This document shows positions 6,116 through 13,906 of a stretch of DNA of 13,906 nucleotides, piece by piece. The notes under the pieces were generated by a model. It was not told the DNA's origin. It ran no database searches and saw only the letters and a program-made list of their open reading frames with translations. This DNA comes from Oscillospiraceae bacterium (GTDB lineage Bacteria; Bacillota; Clostridia; Oscillospirales; Acutalibacteraceae): positions 1-13,906 of the forward strand of contig CACWJV010000028.1 in assembly GCA_902761265.1 (NCBI GenBank), written 5' to 3'. Each line of letters starts with the position of its first letter. The stretch's first letter is position 1. The position numbers and the translations under genes are program-made.

Positions 6116-8677
6116 ATGAAACTTTCGAAGCGTCTTTTGGCATGGATACTCGTTCTGACACTGGTTTTGCCCGCCGGGCTGTCCGCGTTTGCGGCAACGC
6201 CTGCATCCGCACCGCTGCAAAATGTACCGCTGCAGGATGTCAGCGTGACCTCCGGCTTCTTTCGCGACTATATCCGTCTGACGATCTGCAAAATTATCCC
6301 GGCTGCGATCGACAATGTGGAAAAGGGCACCGGCGGCATGCCGAATATCATCAACGCCGCAAAGCTGCACCGCGCAGAACCGCACGCCGGCTTTTCCGGT
6401 GCATTCTATGTGGATTCCGACGTCCACAAAGTGCTGGAGTCCATGTGTCTGGCATTGACGATCGACCCGATGGAAGACCGCGCGATACGCGACGCACAGC
6501 AGCAGATCCGCAGCAAGCTGGAAACATGGATTCCGTATTATGTGGATGCACAGGACGAAAACGGCTATTTTGACACTTACTATATTTTGCAGCCGCATTT
6601 GACAAAGTATTCCGATGTGAACCACCATGAGCTTTATTGTATGGGACACTTTATCGAGGCGGCGCTTGCGCACTACGCCTGCACCGGCGGCACAGACACC
6701 CGATTGTTCGATATGGCGATTCGCATTGCCGACCATCTCGCGGCAACCTTTGGAACAGCGGAAGGCCGACGAAAGCAGATCCCCGGCCACCAGGAAATCG
6801 AGCTTGCGCTGCTGAAACTTTCCCTGTGTTGCCGGACACGCGGTTCGGACTATGCCGAAAAGGCGCAGTCCTATCGTGCGCTTGCGGCGTTTTTCCTCGA
6901 TATGCGCGGCAATTATGAAGGACGCACCGTAAATTGCGGCGCACACGATTACTGGCAGGATCATCTGCCGGTCGAGCAACAGACGTCGGCGGTCGGCCAC
7001 GCTGTGCGCGCACAGTATATGTATACTGCGATGGCGGAGCTGTCGTGTCTGGATCCGGCCAGAAAGGCGCGCTATGCAAACGCGCTTTCCGCGCTTTGGA
7101 ACGACGTGACGCATACCAAGCAGTATGTCACGGGCGGCGTCGGACATACCGACCACGGCGAGGGCTTTTCTGTGTCTTATGATCTTCCGAACGACAAAGC
7201 CTACTGCGAGACCTGTGCGGGCATCGCCAATATGCTTTGGAATCGCGCCATGAGCAAGCTCGCGCCCGCCAGCGTGTATGCGGAACAGATTGAGACCGAT
7301 CTTTACAACACCGTGCTTGGCTGCGTCAACTTTGACGGCAACGCTTTCTTTTATCAGAATTACCTTTTTTCGTCCGACGGGCTGACCCGCAACGCCTGGT
7401 ACGGAACGGCCTGCTGCCCGCCGAACCTGACGCGCACCCTGCTGTCCGTCGGGAGTTATATCTACAACATCAGCGATTCGGCGCTGTATATCAATCAGTA
7501 TATTTCGAACGAAGCGTCCGTAACCCTCGGCAATGTGCCTGTGCAGGTGTCGATGGAAAGCGACTTTCCGAACAACGGCAGCGGCAGCCTGACGCTTTCT
7601 ATGGACAAACCTGTCGATTTTACCCTGTATCTGCGCCGGCCAGACTGGACGGACAAGACCACCGTCAAACTGAACGGCACAACGCTGCGCCTTGCCCCGG
7701 ACGAAAACGGCTGGCTTGCAGTCAGCAAAACCTGGCAAAACGGCGACACGATCGCATTTGATTTTTCCATGCCGGTCCGCTTTGAAAAAACGCCGGAACA
7801 GGTACAGCAGAACATCGGCTATGCCGCCGTGCGCCGCGGTCCGCTCGTCTACTGCGCGGAGGCTGCGGACAACAGCTTCCGGATGCGGCTTGCCGTCATC
7901 GATGAAACAGCAGACACAAAACTTGTTTGGACGGATTCGCTGGACGGCGCAGCAGACCCCTATGGTGTGCGCGATCTGTATTTGTTGAAGCAGCCGGGCT
8001 CCCTGCGGGATCAGACCGGCACAAAACCGGTCACCTGGACGCTGGTTCCGTTCTATGCGCGATGCAACCGCGCAAAGGGCTATCTGTCGGTGTTTTTGCC
8101 CGTTGCCTTCCTTGCGCAGGAACTGCATCAGTTTGCAGTCCCGTCCGCGTCCTATACCTATGCGGGAGATTCGCCCCTCCATCTCAACGACGGCAGCGAC
8201 AACCCGGCCAACCGCTGGACCAGTTGGAACAACGGCAATGTTTTGCAAAATCCGTGGGTACAATATGATTTTGAAACGCCGGTAGACGTTGCCGGCTGCA
8301 AAATCTGGTGGTACGACGACAAGGGCGGCGTGCAGTTGCCGGACGGATTTGAAATCTATTACAAGAGCAGCGCCGCCGCCGATTTCAAACCGGTACAGCA
8401 CACAGGCAGTTACACCTGCGACCGCGCCGATACGTTCCAGCTTTACACGTTTGCTCCGGTTCGCGCAACAAGTCTGCGCATTGTGTGCTTCGTCAGCAAA
8501 GCCGCCGCAGGCATTGTGGAGTGGAAGCTTCTGCGGCCGGACGAAGTGCCCGCAGAATCGCCGGCAACCCTCGACACCCCGCAGCAAACCGGTTCGCGCC
8601 AAAGCTTTTTCGACCGTTTGCGCGATTTCTGGCAGCGGGTGATTCAATGGTTCCGCCGCCTGTTTTCCCTTGGCTGA
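6116..8677 (+). CDS. Secreted GH127-type glycosidase (beta-L-arabinofuranosidase-like, DUF1680) with F5/8C-like domain
   Basis: An 853-residue secreted protein with a signal peptide (1-26, MKLSKR..., ending AFA). Residues about 38-665 match the GH127 family: an (alpha/alpha)6 barrel followed by beta-sandwich regions. Family catalytic features can be placed: a probable acid/base Glu349 in HGEGF, and the zinc site Glu365 and Cys367 (CETC) with Cys433-Cys434 (ACCPPN), the first Cys being the expected nucleophile. Known members release beta-L-arabinofuranose, or aceric acid from rhamnogalacturonan II. Residues about 675-806 resemble an F5/8 type C (discoidin) sandwich, a likely carbohydrate-binding module. 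The last 25 residues form an Arg/Phe/Trp-rich amphipathic helix of unknown role. ATG 6116 has AAGGAG at 6102-6107. It is transcribed alone from its own promoter and ends at a terminator. Family is secure; exact substrate is inferred. Confidence 0.88.
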   Translation: MKLSKRLLAWILVLTLVLPAGLSAFAATPASAPLQNVPLQDVSVTSGFFRDYIRLTICKIIPAAIDNVEKGTGGMPNIINAAKLHRAEPHAGFSGAFYVDSDVHKVLESMCLALTIDPMEDRAIRDAQQQIRSKLETWIPYYVDAQDENGYFDTYYILQPHLTKYSDVNHHELYCMGHFIEAALAHYACTGGTDTRLFDMAIRIADHLAATFGTAEGRRKQIPGHQEIELALLKLSLCCRTRGSDYAEKAQSYRALAAFFLDMRGNYEGRTVNCGAHDYWQDHLPVEQQTSAVGHAVRAQYMYTAMAELSCLDPARKARYANALSALWNDVTHTKQYVTGGVGHTDHGEGFSVSYDLPNDKAYCETCAGIANMLWNRAMSKLAPASVYAEQIETDLYNTVLGCVNFDGNAFFYQNYLFSSDGLTRNAWYGTACCPPNLTRTLLSVGSYIYNISDSALYINQYISNEASVTLGNVPVQVSMESDFPNNGSGSLTLSMDKPVDFTLYLRRPDWTDKTTVKLNGTTLRLAPDENGWLAVSKTWQNGDTIAFDFSMPVRFEKTPEQVQQNIGYAAVRRGPLVYCAEAADNSFRMRLAVIDETADTKLVWTDSLDGAADPYGVRDLYLLKQPGSLRDQTGTKPVTWTLVPFYARCNRAKGYLSVFLPVAFLAQELHQFAVPSASYTYAGDSPLHLNDGSDNPANRWTSWNNGNVLQNPWVQYDFETPVDVAGCKIWWYDDKGGVQLPDGFEIYYKSSAAADFKPVQHTGSYTCDRADTFQLYTFAPVRATSLRIVCFVSKAAAGIVEWKLLRPDEVPAESPATLDTPQQTGSRQSFFDRLRDFWQRVIQWFRRLFSLG

Positions 8678-8689
8678 ACCGCAAGGCTA

Positions 8690-8732
8690 TTTGAAAGGCC
8701 TTGTAAACCGCTGCTTTTTGCGGTCTTTCAAA
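8690..8732 (+). repeat. Inverted repeat just after the GH127 gene
   Basis: TTTGAAAG (8690-8697) pairs with CTTTCAAA (8725-8732), enclosing a second small hairpin CCGC/GCGG. It follows the stop codon by 12 bp and precedes the main terminator. It may protect the 3' end or form part of the termination region. Confidence 0.4.
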
Positions 8733-8746
8733 CGAACAAACCAAAA

Positions 8747-8787
8747 CGCCGAAGATGCCCAAGCGGAACATCTTCGGTGTTTTTTTT
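8747..8787 (+). terminator. Rho-independent terminator of the GH127 gene
   Basis: CGCCGAAGATG (8747-8757) pairs with CATCTTCGGTG (8769-8779), an 11-bp stem with one G-U pair and an 11-base loop. It is followed immediately by eight T (8780-8787). This separates the GH127 gene from the next unit. Confidence 0.9.
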
Positions 8788-8860
8788 GTCTCCCTTTTGC
8801 AATACTGACAAAAATTTTTAAAAATTCTGCTTTTTTGTTGGACATTTGTTTGACATCGGA

Positions 8861-8869
8861 TGCTAAAAT
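8861..8869 (+). promoter_or_regulatory. Extended -10 promoter element for the DUF4038 operon
   Basis: TGC directly before TAAAAT (8864-8869) forms an extended -10 box, 57 bp before the ATG, the same distance as in the GH127 gene. A good -35 at 17 bp is not visible; TGGACA at 8839-8844 gives a 19-bp spacer. TTGACA at 8850-8855 is too close to serve as the -35 of this box. Confidence 0.45.
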
Positions 8870-8926
8870 ATGGAAGAATGATAAACTCGCCCGGATCCGT
8901 CCGGCAGGCAACACGGAGGGTATCAT

Positions 8927-10948
8927 ATGAAAAAATCCATTGCGCTTGTTCTATCCATGCTTTTGCTGTTCGGCGCTTTGTCGCCCTGTGTATTTGCCGC
9001 GGACACAGCGAGCGCGCCGGGCACCGCCACGCTCGCCTTTGCGCGCACCGGCGGCGCGATCGCCAATGTGCTCGGGCAGTTGCTCAAGCTGATCACGCTG
9101 ACTGACGAAAGCCGGATTCAAAAAGCTGCTCCGCGTGCCGCCGCCGGTACGCCCCGGAACGACGCGCTGTTTGACGGCGACGCCGAACAGACGCTGAGCG
9201 CCGAGACGTGGCGGATGGTCGAGCTTTCGTTTGAAAGCGAAAAAGCCTATGCCGATCCGTTCGGCGATGTCACGCTCGATCTGCTGCTGTTCGGGGGCGG
9301 CCGGCTGTATACCGTTCCCGGCTTTTGGGACGGCGGCAACACCTGGCGCGTCCGCTTTGTTTGTCCCGCAGAAGGCGCCTGGCAGTGTTTGACCGCCTGC
9401 TCCGACACGGAAAACGCTGCGCTGCACGGCCGCACGGCAGCCGTGGCGTGCAAAGCCTACAGCGGCGAGTTCGAAATCTACAAACACGGCTTTGTCACGA
9501 CCCGCTATGGCGAAAAATATCTGACCTATGACGACGGCAGGCCGTTCTTTTATCTCGGCGACACCCACTGGAATTTCGGCACCGAGCCGACGAACGTTGT
9601 GCGGACCGTTGCCGAAAAACGCGCGGCACAGGGCTTTACCGTGTGGCAAAGCGAACCGAACGGAGACTTCGGTCCGGACTATGATCTGACCGATAATGTG
9701 ACGCAAGCCGACATCGACGGTCTGCGCGCGCTCGACGCGCGGTACAAAATCGTCGCGGACTGCGGACTGGTCCACGCGAACGCACAGTTCTTTTTCCCGC
9801 CGCAGATCAACGAGCTGATCCAACGTCACGGCGGCTACGCCGACAAGACGATCACCGGCCGCGTACTGCGGCAGAAGTCGACCGTCCGCGAACTTTCCGA
9901 CGGCGCAAAGGCCTATCTGGAAGCGCTCTCACGTTACTGGGTCGCCCGCTACGGCGCCTATCCGGTAATCTGGACGCTCGGGCAGGAGGTCGACAACGAC
10001 TTTTACAGCGGCGAACAGAATCATTATGACTGGAACACGCTGAACAATCCGTATAAACTGGTAGCAGAGTACGTCTCTCAATACGACCCCTACGACCACC
10101 CTGTGACCGCGCACCAGGAGAGCACCGGCAACACCGTGGCCTACGGCAGCGGCGAGGGCACCGGGGAAGTGCACATGATCTACTATCTGAACGGTTCGCC
10201 CTCCGCGTTCCGCGCCGTGGACGCACATACGATGTACGCCGCCCAGTGGAGTCCAAAGCTTGACGGACGCGACGACTGTGTATCGTCCAAGGACTATTGG
10301 TACAACGGTCAGGGCAAGCCCGTCGTCAACTATGAGGGCCGCTATTGCTACTACTGGACCAAGGACTTCGGCGCACGCATGCAGGGCTGGGCGTCGTTTT
10401 TGAGCGGTCTTTACGGCTACGGCTGGGGCGCGCAGGGCACTTGGTACTACACCGACAGTTTCAATCCCGAGCCGGCTTCTTTCGACGGTGTGGACGTGGT
10501 GAGCGAGGAGGAAAAAGTTTCTGTCAAATGGCGCGACGCGCTGGAGATGAAGAGTGCCGATCAGGTCGGCTATATGCGCCGGTTTTTCGAGCAGATCGAC
10601 TGGCAAAATCTCGTGCCGCGGTTCCACAACTGGGTCTATTTTGTACCGTCGTCCAACGTGCTCGCCTATTGCGCCAGCAACAAAAAGAACACCGAGATGG
10701 TCGTGTATTTCTACACGTTTTCCGATCCTGCGGTGGCGGCGCAGTCCAACGCCAAAAAAGACGGCGGTGTACTGACCGGCACGGTCGGCAGCCTTGTGCC
10801 GTTTGCAAAATACAACTATCAGTGGTTTGATCCGATCCACGGCACGACCGTTGACAGCGGCACGTTCCGCGCCTCCGCCATCGGCACCTGGTTTGCCGGC
10901 ACGCGGCCGGACGATACCGACATGGTATTGCTGATTCAGAAAGCATAA
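8927..10948 (+). CDS. Secreted DUF5060-DUF4038 glycoside hydrolase (GH140/apiosidase-like), copy 1
   Basis: A 673-residue protein with a signal peptide (1-24, MKKSIAL..., ending VFA). A short helical segment (about 35-65) leads to a DUF5060-like beta-sandwich (about 90-180), then a DUF4038 TIM barrel (about 188-500) starting at YLTYDDGRPFFYLGDTHW. A C-terminal sandwich (about 560-673) matches the putative collagen-binding-2-type domain often found with it. Candidate catalytic acids at the places expected for a clan GH-A barrel are Glu354 in LGQEVDND and Glu470 in VNYEGRY; I cannot assign roles. The characterised GH140 enzyme is an apiosidase acting on rhamnogalacturonan II; other DUF4038 proteins are uncharacterised. 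GGAGG at 8915-8919 supports ATG 8927. The neighbouring GH127 gene and the downstream paralogue point to a plant cell-wall polysaccharide. Family is secure, activity inferred. Confidence 0.85.
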   Translation: MKKSIALVLSMLLLFGALSPCVFAADTASAPGTATLAFARTGGAIANVLGQLLKLITLTDESRIQKAAPRAAAGTPRNDALFDGDAEQTLSAETWRMVELSFESEKAYADPFGDVTLDLLLFGGGRLYTVPGFWDGGNTWRVRFVCPAEGAWQCLTACSDTENAALHGRTAAVACKAYSGEFEIYKHGFVTTRYGEKYLTYDDGRPFFYLGDTHWNFGTEPTNVVRTVAEKRAAQGFTVWQSEPNGDFGPDYDLTDNVTQADIDGLRALDARYKIVADCGLVHANAQFFFPPQINELIQRHGGYADKTITGRVLRQKSTVRELSDGAKAYLEALSRYWVARYGAYPVIWTLGQEVDNDFYSGEQNHYDWNTLNNPYKLVAEYVSQYDPYDHPVTAHQESTGNTVAYGSGEGTGEVHMIYYLNGSPSAFRAVDAHTMYAAQWSPKLDGRDDCVSSKDYWYNGQGKPVVNYEGRYCYYWTKDFGARMQGWASFLSGLYGYGWGAQGTWYYTDSFNPEPASFDGVDVVSEEEKVSVKWRDALEMKSADQVGYMRRFFEQIDWQNLVPRFHNWVYFVPSSNVLAYCASNKKNTEMVVYFYTFSDPAVAAQSNAKKDGGVLTGTVGSLVPFAKYNYQWFDPIHGTTVDSGTFRASAIGTWFAGTRPDDTDMVLLIQKA

Positions 10949-11032
10949 ACAAGGAACCCGTTGCTTCGGGCAAAACAAATGTTGTTCTGCACGAAGCGAT
11001 CCACATAAAAACCCAAGAACGGAGGAAGAAAA

Positions 11033-13042
11033 ATGAAACGAACCCTTGCCTTTCTTTTATCCATGCTGCTGCTTGTCGGCGTGCTGACGCCCTGCGCGTT
11101 TGCCGCGGACACAGCGACCGCGCCGAGCACTGCCACGCTCACCTTTGAACGCGCCGGCGGCGCCGTCGCCAATGTGCTCGGTCACCTGCTCAAGCTGATC
11201 ACGCTGACTGACGAAAGCCGGATCAAAAAAGCCGCTCCGCGCGATGCGGCAGGCACGGCGTCCGGCAAAGCGCTGTTTGCCGGCGACGCCGAACAATCGC
11301 TGACCGCCGAAACGTGGCGGCCGGTCGAGCTCGCCTTTGAAAGCGAAAAGACTTATGACGACCCGTTCGGCGACGTCACGCTCGATCTGCTGCTGTTTGG
11401 AAACGGCAGACTTTACACCATCCCCTGCTTCTGGGACGGCGGCAACGTTTGGCGTGCGCGTTTCGTCTGTCCGGCCCCGGGCTCCTGGCAGTGCATGACC
11501 GTTTGCTCCGACAAGGACAACCCCGCGCTGCACGGCCGCACCGCAGCCGTGGATTGCAAAGCCTACAGCGGCAACCTCGAAATCTACAAACGCGGCTTCG
11601 TCACGACCCGCTACGGTGAAAAGTATCTGACCTATGACGACGGTACGCCGTTTTATTACCTCGGCGATACCCACTGGCAGCTTGGCGACGAAACGTATGA
11701 TATGGTGCAGACGATCTGCGATAAACGCGTGTCGCAGGGCTTCACCGTCTGGCAAAGCCAGCCCGGCTCCTACAAAGCCAACATCATTGACGGTATGGAC
11801 GACGCCGACATGGAAGGCTTCCGCCACATTGACAAGCATTTCCAAATCATTGCCGACGCCGGTCTGACCCACGCCAACACCGAATATTTCTGGCCGCTCA
11901 GCGGCATGTCGCCGATGATCCGCGCCCATGGCGGCTGGACCGAACCGAAGCTCAAGGGCTACCTCGGCACCAAGAAGATCACCATGCCGGACCTTTCTGA
12001 CGAAGCGAAGGCCTATCTCGAGCAGCTCGCCCGCTACTGGGTCGCGCGCTACAGCGCCTATCCAACCATCTGGACACTCGGCCAGGAAGTTGACAACGAC
12101 CCGTATCAGGACGAAAACTCCGAGTGGAACGCCGTCAACAACCCGTATAAATACTTAGCGGAATATCTCGGCAAATACGACCCGTATGCCCATCCGGTGA
12201 CCGCGCACCAGGAGAGCACCGGCAACACCGTAGCCTATGGCAACGGTCTGGGCACCGGCGAAGTACACATGATCTGGTACCCCGGCGCACAGCCGTCCGC
12301 ATTCCGTCATGTTGACGCACATACGATGTATGCCGCGCAGTGGCATCCGCATCTGACAAAACGCGACGATTATATGTCCGCGCGCGACTATTGGTATAAC
12401 GGTCAGGGCAAGCCGGTGGTCAACTTTGAGGGACTGTACTGCTATCTTTGGACCAAAAACTACGGCGCCAGAGCGCAGGCGTGGGCGTCCTATCTCACCG
12501 GCCTTTACGGCTGCGCCTGGGGCGGCCAGCCGACATGGGCGTATAACAACGGCTTCCAGAAGGATATCCCGTCCGACGACGGCGTGGATCTGATCCGGCC
12601 CGAAGAAAAGCAGGCACCCGACTGGCCGGACGCACTGGAATATCCGAGCTCCTATCAGATGGGCTATATGCGTACCTTTATGGAGCAGACGGAATGGTAT
12701 AACCTGATTCCGCGCTTCAACAACTGGGCGTACTTTGTACCGAGCTCCAACGTCTATGCCTATTGCGCCAGCAACAAGAAGAACACCGAAATGGTGCTGT
12801 ATTTCTATTCCTACACCGATCCGTCGATTGCCGAACGGCTCAACACCAAAAAGGACGGCGGCATTCTGACCGGCACAGTCGGCTCTCTTGTACCTTTCGG
12901 CAAATACAACTATCAGTGGTTTGACCCCATCCACGGCAAAACCGTGGACAGCGGCACATTCCGCGCCTCTGCCATCGGCACCTGGTTCGCCGGTTTGCGT
13001 CCGGACGACACGGATATGGTGCTGTTGATCCAAAAAGCATAA
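11033..13042 (+). CDS. Secreted DUF5060-DUF4038 glycoside hydrolase (GH140/apiosidase-like), copy 2
   Basis: A 669-residue tandem paralogue of the preceding gene, similar over the whole length including signal peptide (1-24), helical segment, DUF5060-like and DUF4038 domains and C-terminal sandwich (GTVGSLVPF.KYNYQWFDP). Candidate catalytic Glu352 (GQEVDND) and Glu466 (NFEGLY) are kept. Differences cluster in barrel loops: residues about 240-262 (SQPGSYKANIIDG against SEPNGDFGPDYDL in copy 1), 284-320, and 415-455. This suggests a different linkage or substrate rather than a simple dosage copy. Several stretches of 35 or more bases are identical between the two genes. GGAGG at 11021-11025 supports ATG 11033. 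Spacing of 84 bp with no terminator suggests co-transcription with copy 1. Confidence 0.85.
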   Translation: MKRTLAFLLSMLLLVGVLTPCAFAADTATAPSTATLTFERAGGAVANVLGHLLKLITLTDESRIKKAAPRDAAGTASGKALFAGDAEQSLTAETWRPVELAFESEKTYDDPFGDVTLDLLLFGNGRLYTIPCFWDGGNVWRARFVCPAPGSWQCMTVCSDKDNPALHGRTAAVDCKAYSGNLEIYKRGFVTTRYGEKYLTYDDGTPFYYLGDTHWQLGDETYDMVQTICDKRVSQGFTVWQSQPGSYKANIIDGMDDADMEGFRHIDKHFQIIADAGLTHANTEYFWPLSGMSPMIRAHGGWTEPKLKGYLGTKKITMPDLSDEAKAYLEQLARYWVARYSAYPTIWTLGQEVDNDPYQDENSEWNAVNNPYKYLAEYLGKYDPYAHPVTAHQESTGNTVAYGNGLGTGEVHMIWYPGAQPSAFRHVDAHTMYAAQWHPHLTKRDDYMSARDYWYNGQGKPVVNFEGLYCYLWTKNYGARAQAWASYLTGLYGCAWGGQPTWAYNNGFQKDIPSDDGVDLIRPEEKQAPDWPDALEYPSSYQMGYMRTFMEQTEWYNLIPRFNNWAYFVPSSNVYAYCASNKKNTEMVLYFYSYTDPSIAERLNTKKDGGILTGTVGSLVPFGKYNYQWFDPIHGKTVDSGTFRASAIGTWFAGLRPDDTDMVLLIQKA

Positions 13043-13076
13043 ACAACTCCATTATCAAGTTTCAGGAGGAACTACG

Positions 13077-13906
13077 ATGTCCATTTTCAGACGCATCATC
13101 GCTATCCTTTCCCTGCCGCTCGCAGCTTTCATGCTGATTGCGCAGGTTTCCCCGATCCCGAAGGCCAGACAGCAAAAACTGGAAACCGCACTGGAGGAGG
13201 AGATCCAAGGGGAGTTTACCCCGGTCTTCCGTTTTGCAATCGGCTCCGACGTCCATATCTCCGCCGGCGATCCGTTGAACACACAGCGCCTTTCGCAGAT
13301 GATTGAAACCGCCTACAACTACAGCGACAACCACCCGACTTACAAAACACTCGACGCGTTTTTGCTGGCCGGCGACAACGTGGATCAGGGCACGGATGAA
13401 GAATACGCGATTTTGACCGGCGTGCTGGACAAAGGGATCCGCAAGGATGAGACCAGGCTGATTACGATCATGGGCAATCATGAGTTCAACACCACCGGCC
13501 ATGAGGGCTATGTGCGCAATATGGGCGAGGCGCTTGACAAACACGAAACGGTCAAAGGCTTTCATTTCATCGGCATATCGCCCGACCCGAGCGACACCTG
13601 GCAAACGCCGAAGCAACTGCTGTGGATGGACAACGAGCTGCGCAAAGCCGCCAAGGCCGACCCGGACAAGCCGATCTTTACCATGCAGCACGGCCATATC
13701 TGGAACACCGTGTATGTCAGCCGCAGCTGGTATACGCAGATGTCGCTGCCGCTGCATCTGGTCTATGCGAAGTATCCGCAGGTGGTCAACTTCTCCGGTC
13801 ATTCCCACAGCCCGGTCAACCATCCGTTCGGCATCTGGCAAAACAGCTATACGCTTGTCGCCTGCGGCACGCTGTTCTATTTTGAAATGGAACGCGACAT
13901 CGGCGA
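13077..13906 (+). CDS. Membrane-anchored calcineurin-like metallophosphoesterase, N-terminal part
   Basis: The open frame runs from ATG 13077 (AGGAGG at 13064-13069) through 276 codons and leaves the window without a stop. An N-terminal hydrophobic helix (about 7-22) acts as signal anchor or signal peptide. All metal-binding motifs of the calcineurin-like fold are present in order: SDVHIS (Asp58, His60), AGDNVDQ (Asp100), GNHE (Asn134, His135), QHGH (204-207) and GHSH (241-244). The family hydrolyses phosphomonoesters, phosphodiesters or nucleotides with two metal ions. Substrate cannot be told from sequence. The extracytoplasmic location and a gap of only 34 bp after the glycosidase put it in the same operon, so removal of phosphate from a polysaccharide or its products is possible, but this is a guess. 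Confidence 0.85.
   Translation, partial: MSIFRRIIAILSLPLAAFMLIAQVSPIPKARQQKLETALEEEIQGEFTPVFRFAIGSDVHISAGDPLNTQRLSQMIETAYNYSDNHPTYKTLDAFLLAGDNVDQGTDEEYAILTGVLDKGIRKDETRLITIMGNHEFNTTGHEGYVRNMGEALDKHETVKGFHFIGISPDPSDTWQTPKQLLWMDNELRKAAKADPDKPIFTMQHGHIWNTVYVSRSWYTQMSLPLHLVYAKYPQVVNFSGHSHSPVNHPFGIWQNSYTLVACGTLFYFEMERDIG

Noticed and set aside
5983..6573. Plus-strand open frame of 196 codons overlapping the GH127 start
   Set aside because: It runs through the promoter and signal peptide of the GH127 gene in another frame, is rich in Arg/Cys as expected for out-of-frame G+C-rich DNA, and has no ribosome site.
6053..8647. Very long minus-strand open frame opposite the GH127 gene
   Set aside because: It mirrors the codon positions of a well-supported gene in G+C-rich DNA, has no ribosome site and no recognisable domain; similar antisense openings lie opposite 8951-9829, 9929-10978, 11057-11929 and 12155-13033.
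1..13906. CRISPR arrays, tRNA or rRNA genes, insertion sequences
   Set aside because: No regularly spaced repeats, no tRNA-like arms, no rRNA stretches and no transposase motifs were seen on either strand.

Overview
The window looks like chromosome of a Gram-positive anaerobe of the Clostridia, most likely Oscillospiraceae/Ruminococcaceae. The grounds are strong AGGAGG-type ribosome sites, a Clostridia-style lipoprotein carrying ID.IGT/AR.A.DAL repeats, secreted plant-polysaccharide hydrolases, and lipoprotein and signal-peptide secretion without any outer-membrane gene. This assignment is inferred from gene content, not from a marker gene. All convincing genes are on the + strand.

Left half (1-5365): a compact, more A+T-rich operon that appears to be a membrane-tethered bacterial ubiquitin-like conjugation system. 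After the 3' end of an unrecognised gene (3-434) and a frameshifted lipoprotein gene (462-1252) come four tightly packed genes. They are an E2 (UBC) domain fused to a multi-pass membrane region and a degenerate FHA domain (1280-3184); a secreted, membrane-anchored trypsin-like protease (3213-4055); a membrane-anchored JAB/JAMM isopeptidase (4060-5058); and a small RING-type plus zinc-ribbon protein (5051-5365), overlapping the JAB gene by 8 bp. This gives conjugase, candidate ligase and deconjugase in one transcript. Neither an E1 nor a ubiquitin-like modifier is visible; if present they should lie upstream of base 1 or elsewhere in the genome.

Middle (5366-6115): about 750 bp with no convincing gene. 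It holds a possible decayed minus-strand reading frame, weak hairpins, a 16-bp palindrome, and, just before the next gene, a good extended -10 promoter whose -35 box is covered by an 18-bp perfect palindrome (probable operator).

Right half (6116-13906): a secreted carbohydrate-degradation locus with higher G+C. A GH127-type glycosidase with a C-terminal F5/8C-like domain (6116-8677) ends at a clear intrinsic terminator. A second unit follows, with two tandem paralogous DUF5060-DUF4038 (GH140/apiosidase-like) secreted proteins (8927-10948 and 11033-13042) and the start of a membrane-anchored calcineurin-like phosphoesterase (13077 to the window end). GH127 together with DUF4038/GH140 enzymes suggests pectin side chains (arabinofuranose, and the apiose or aceric acid of rhamnogalacturonan II) as substrate; that is an inference from family knowledge.
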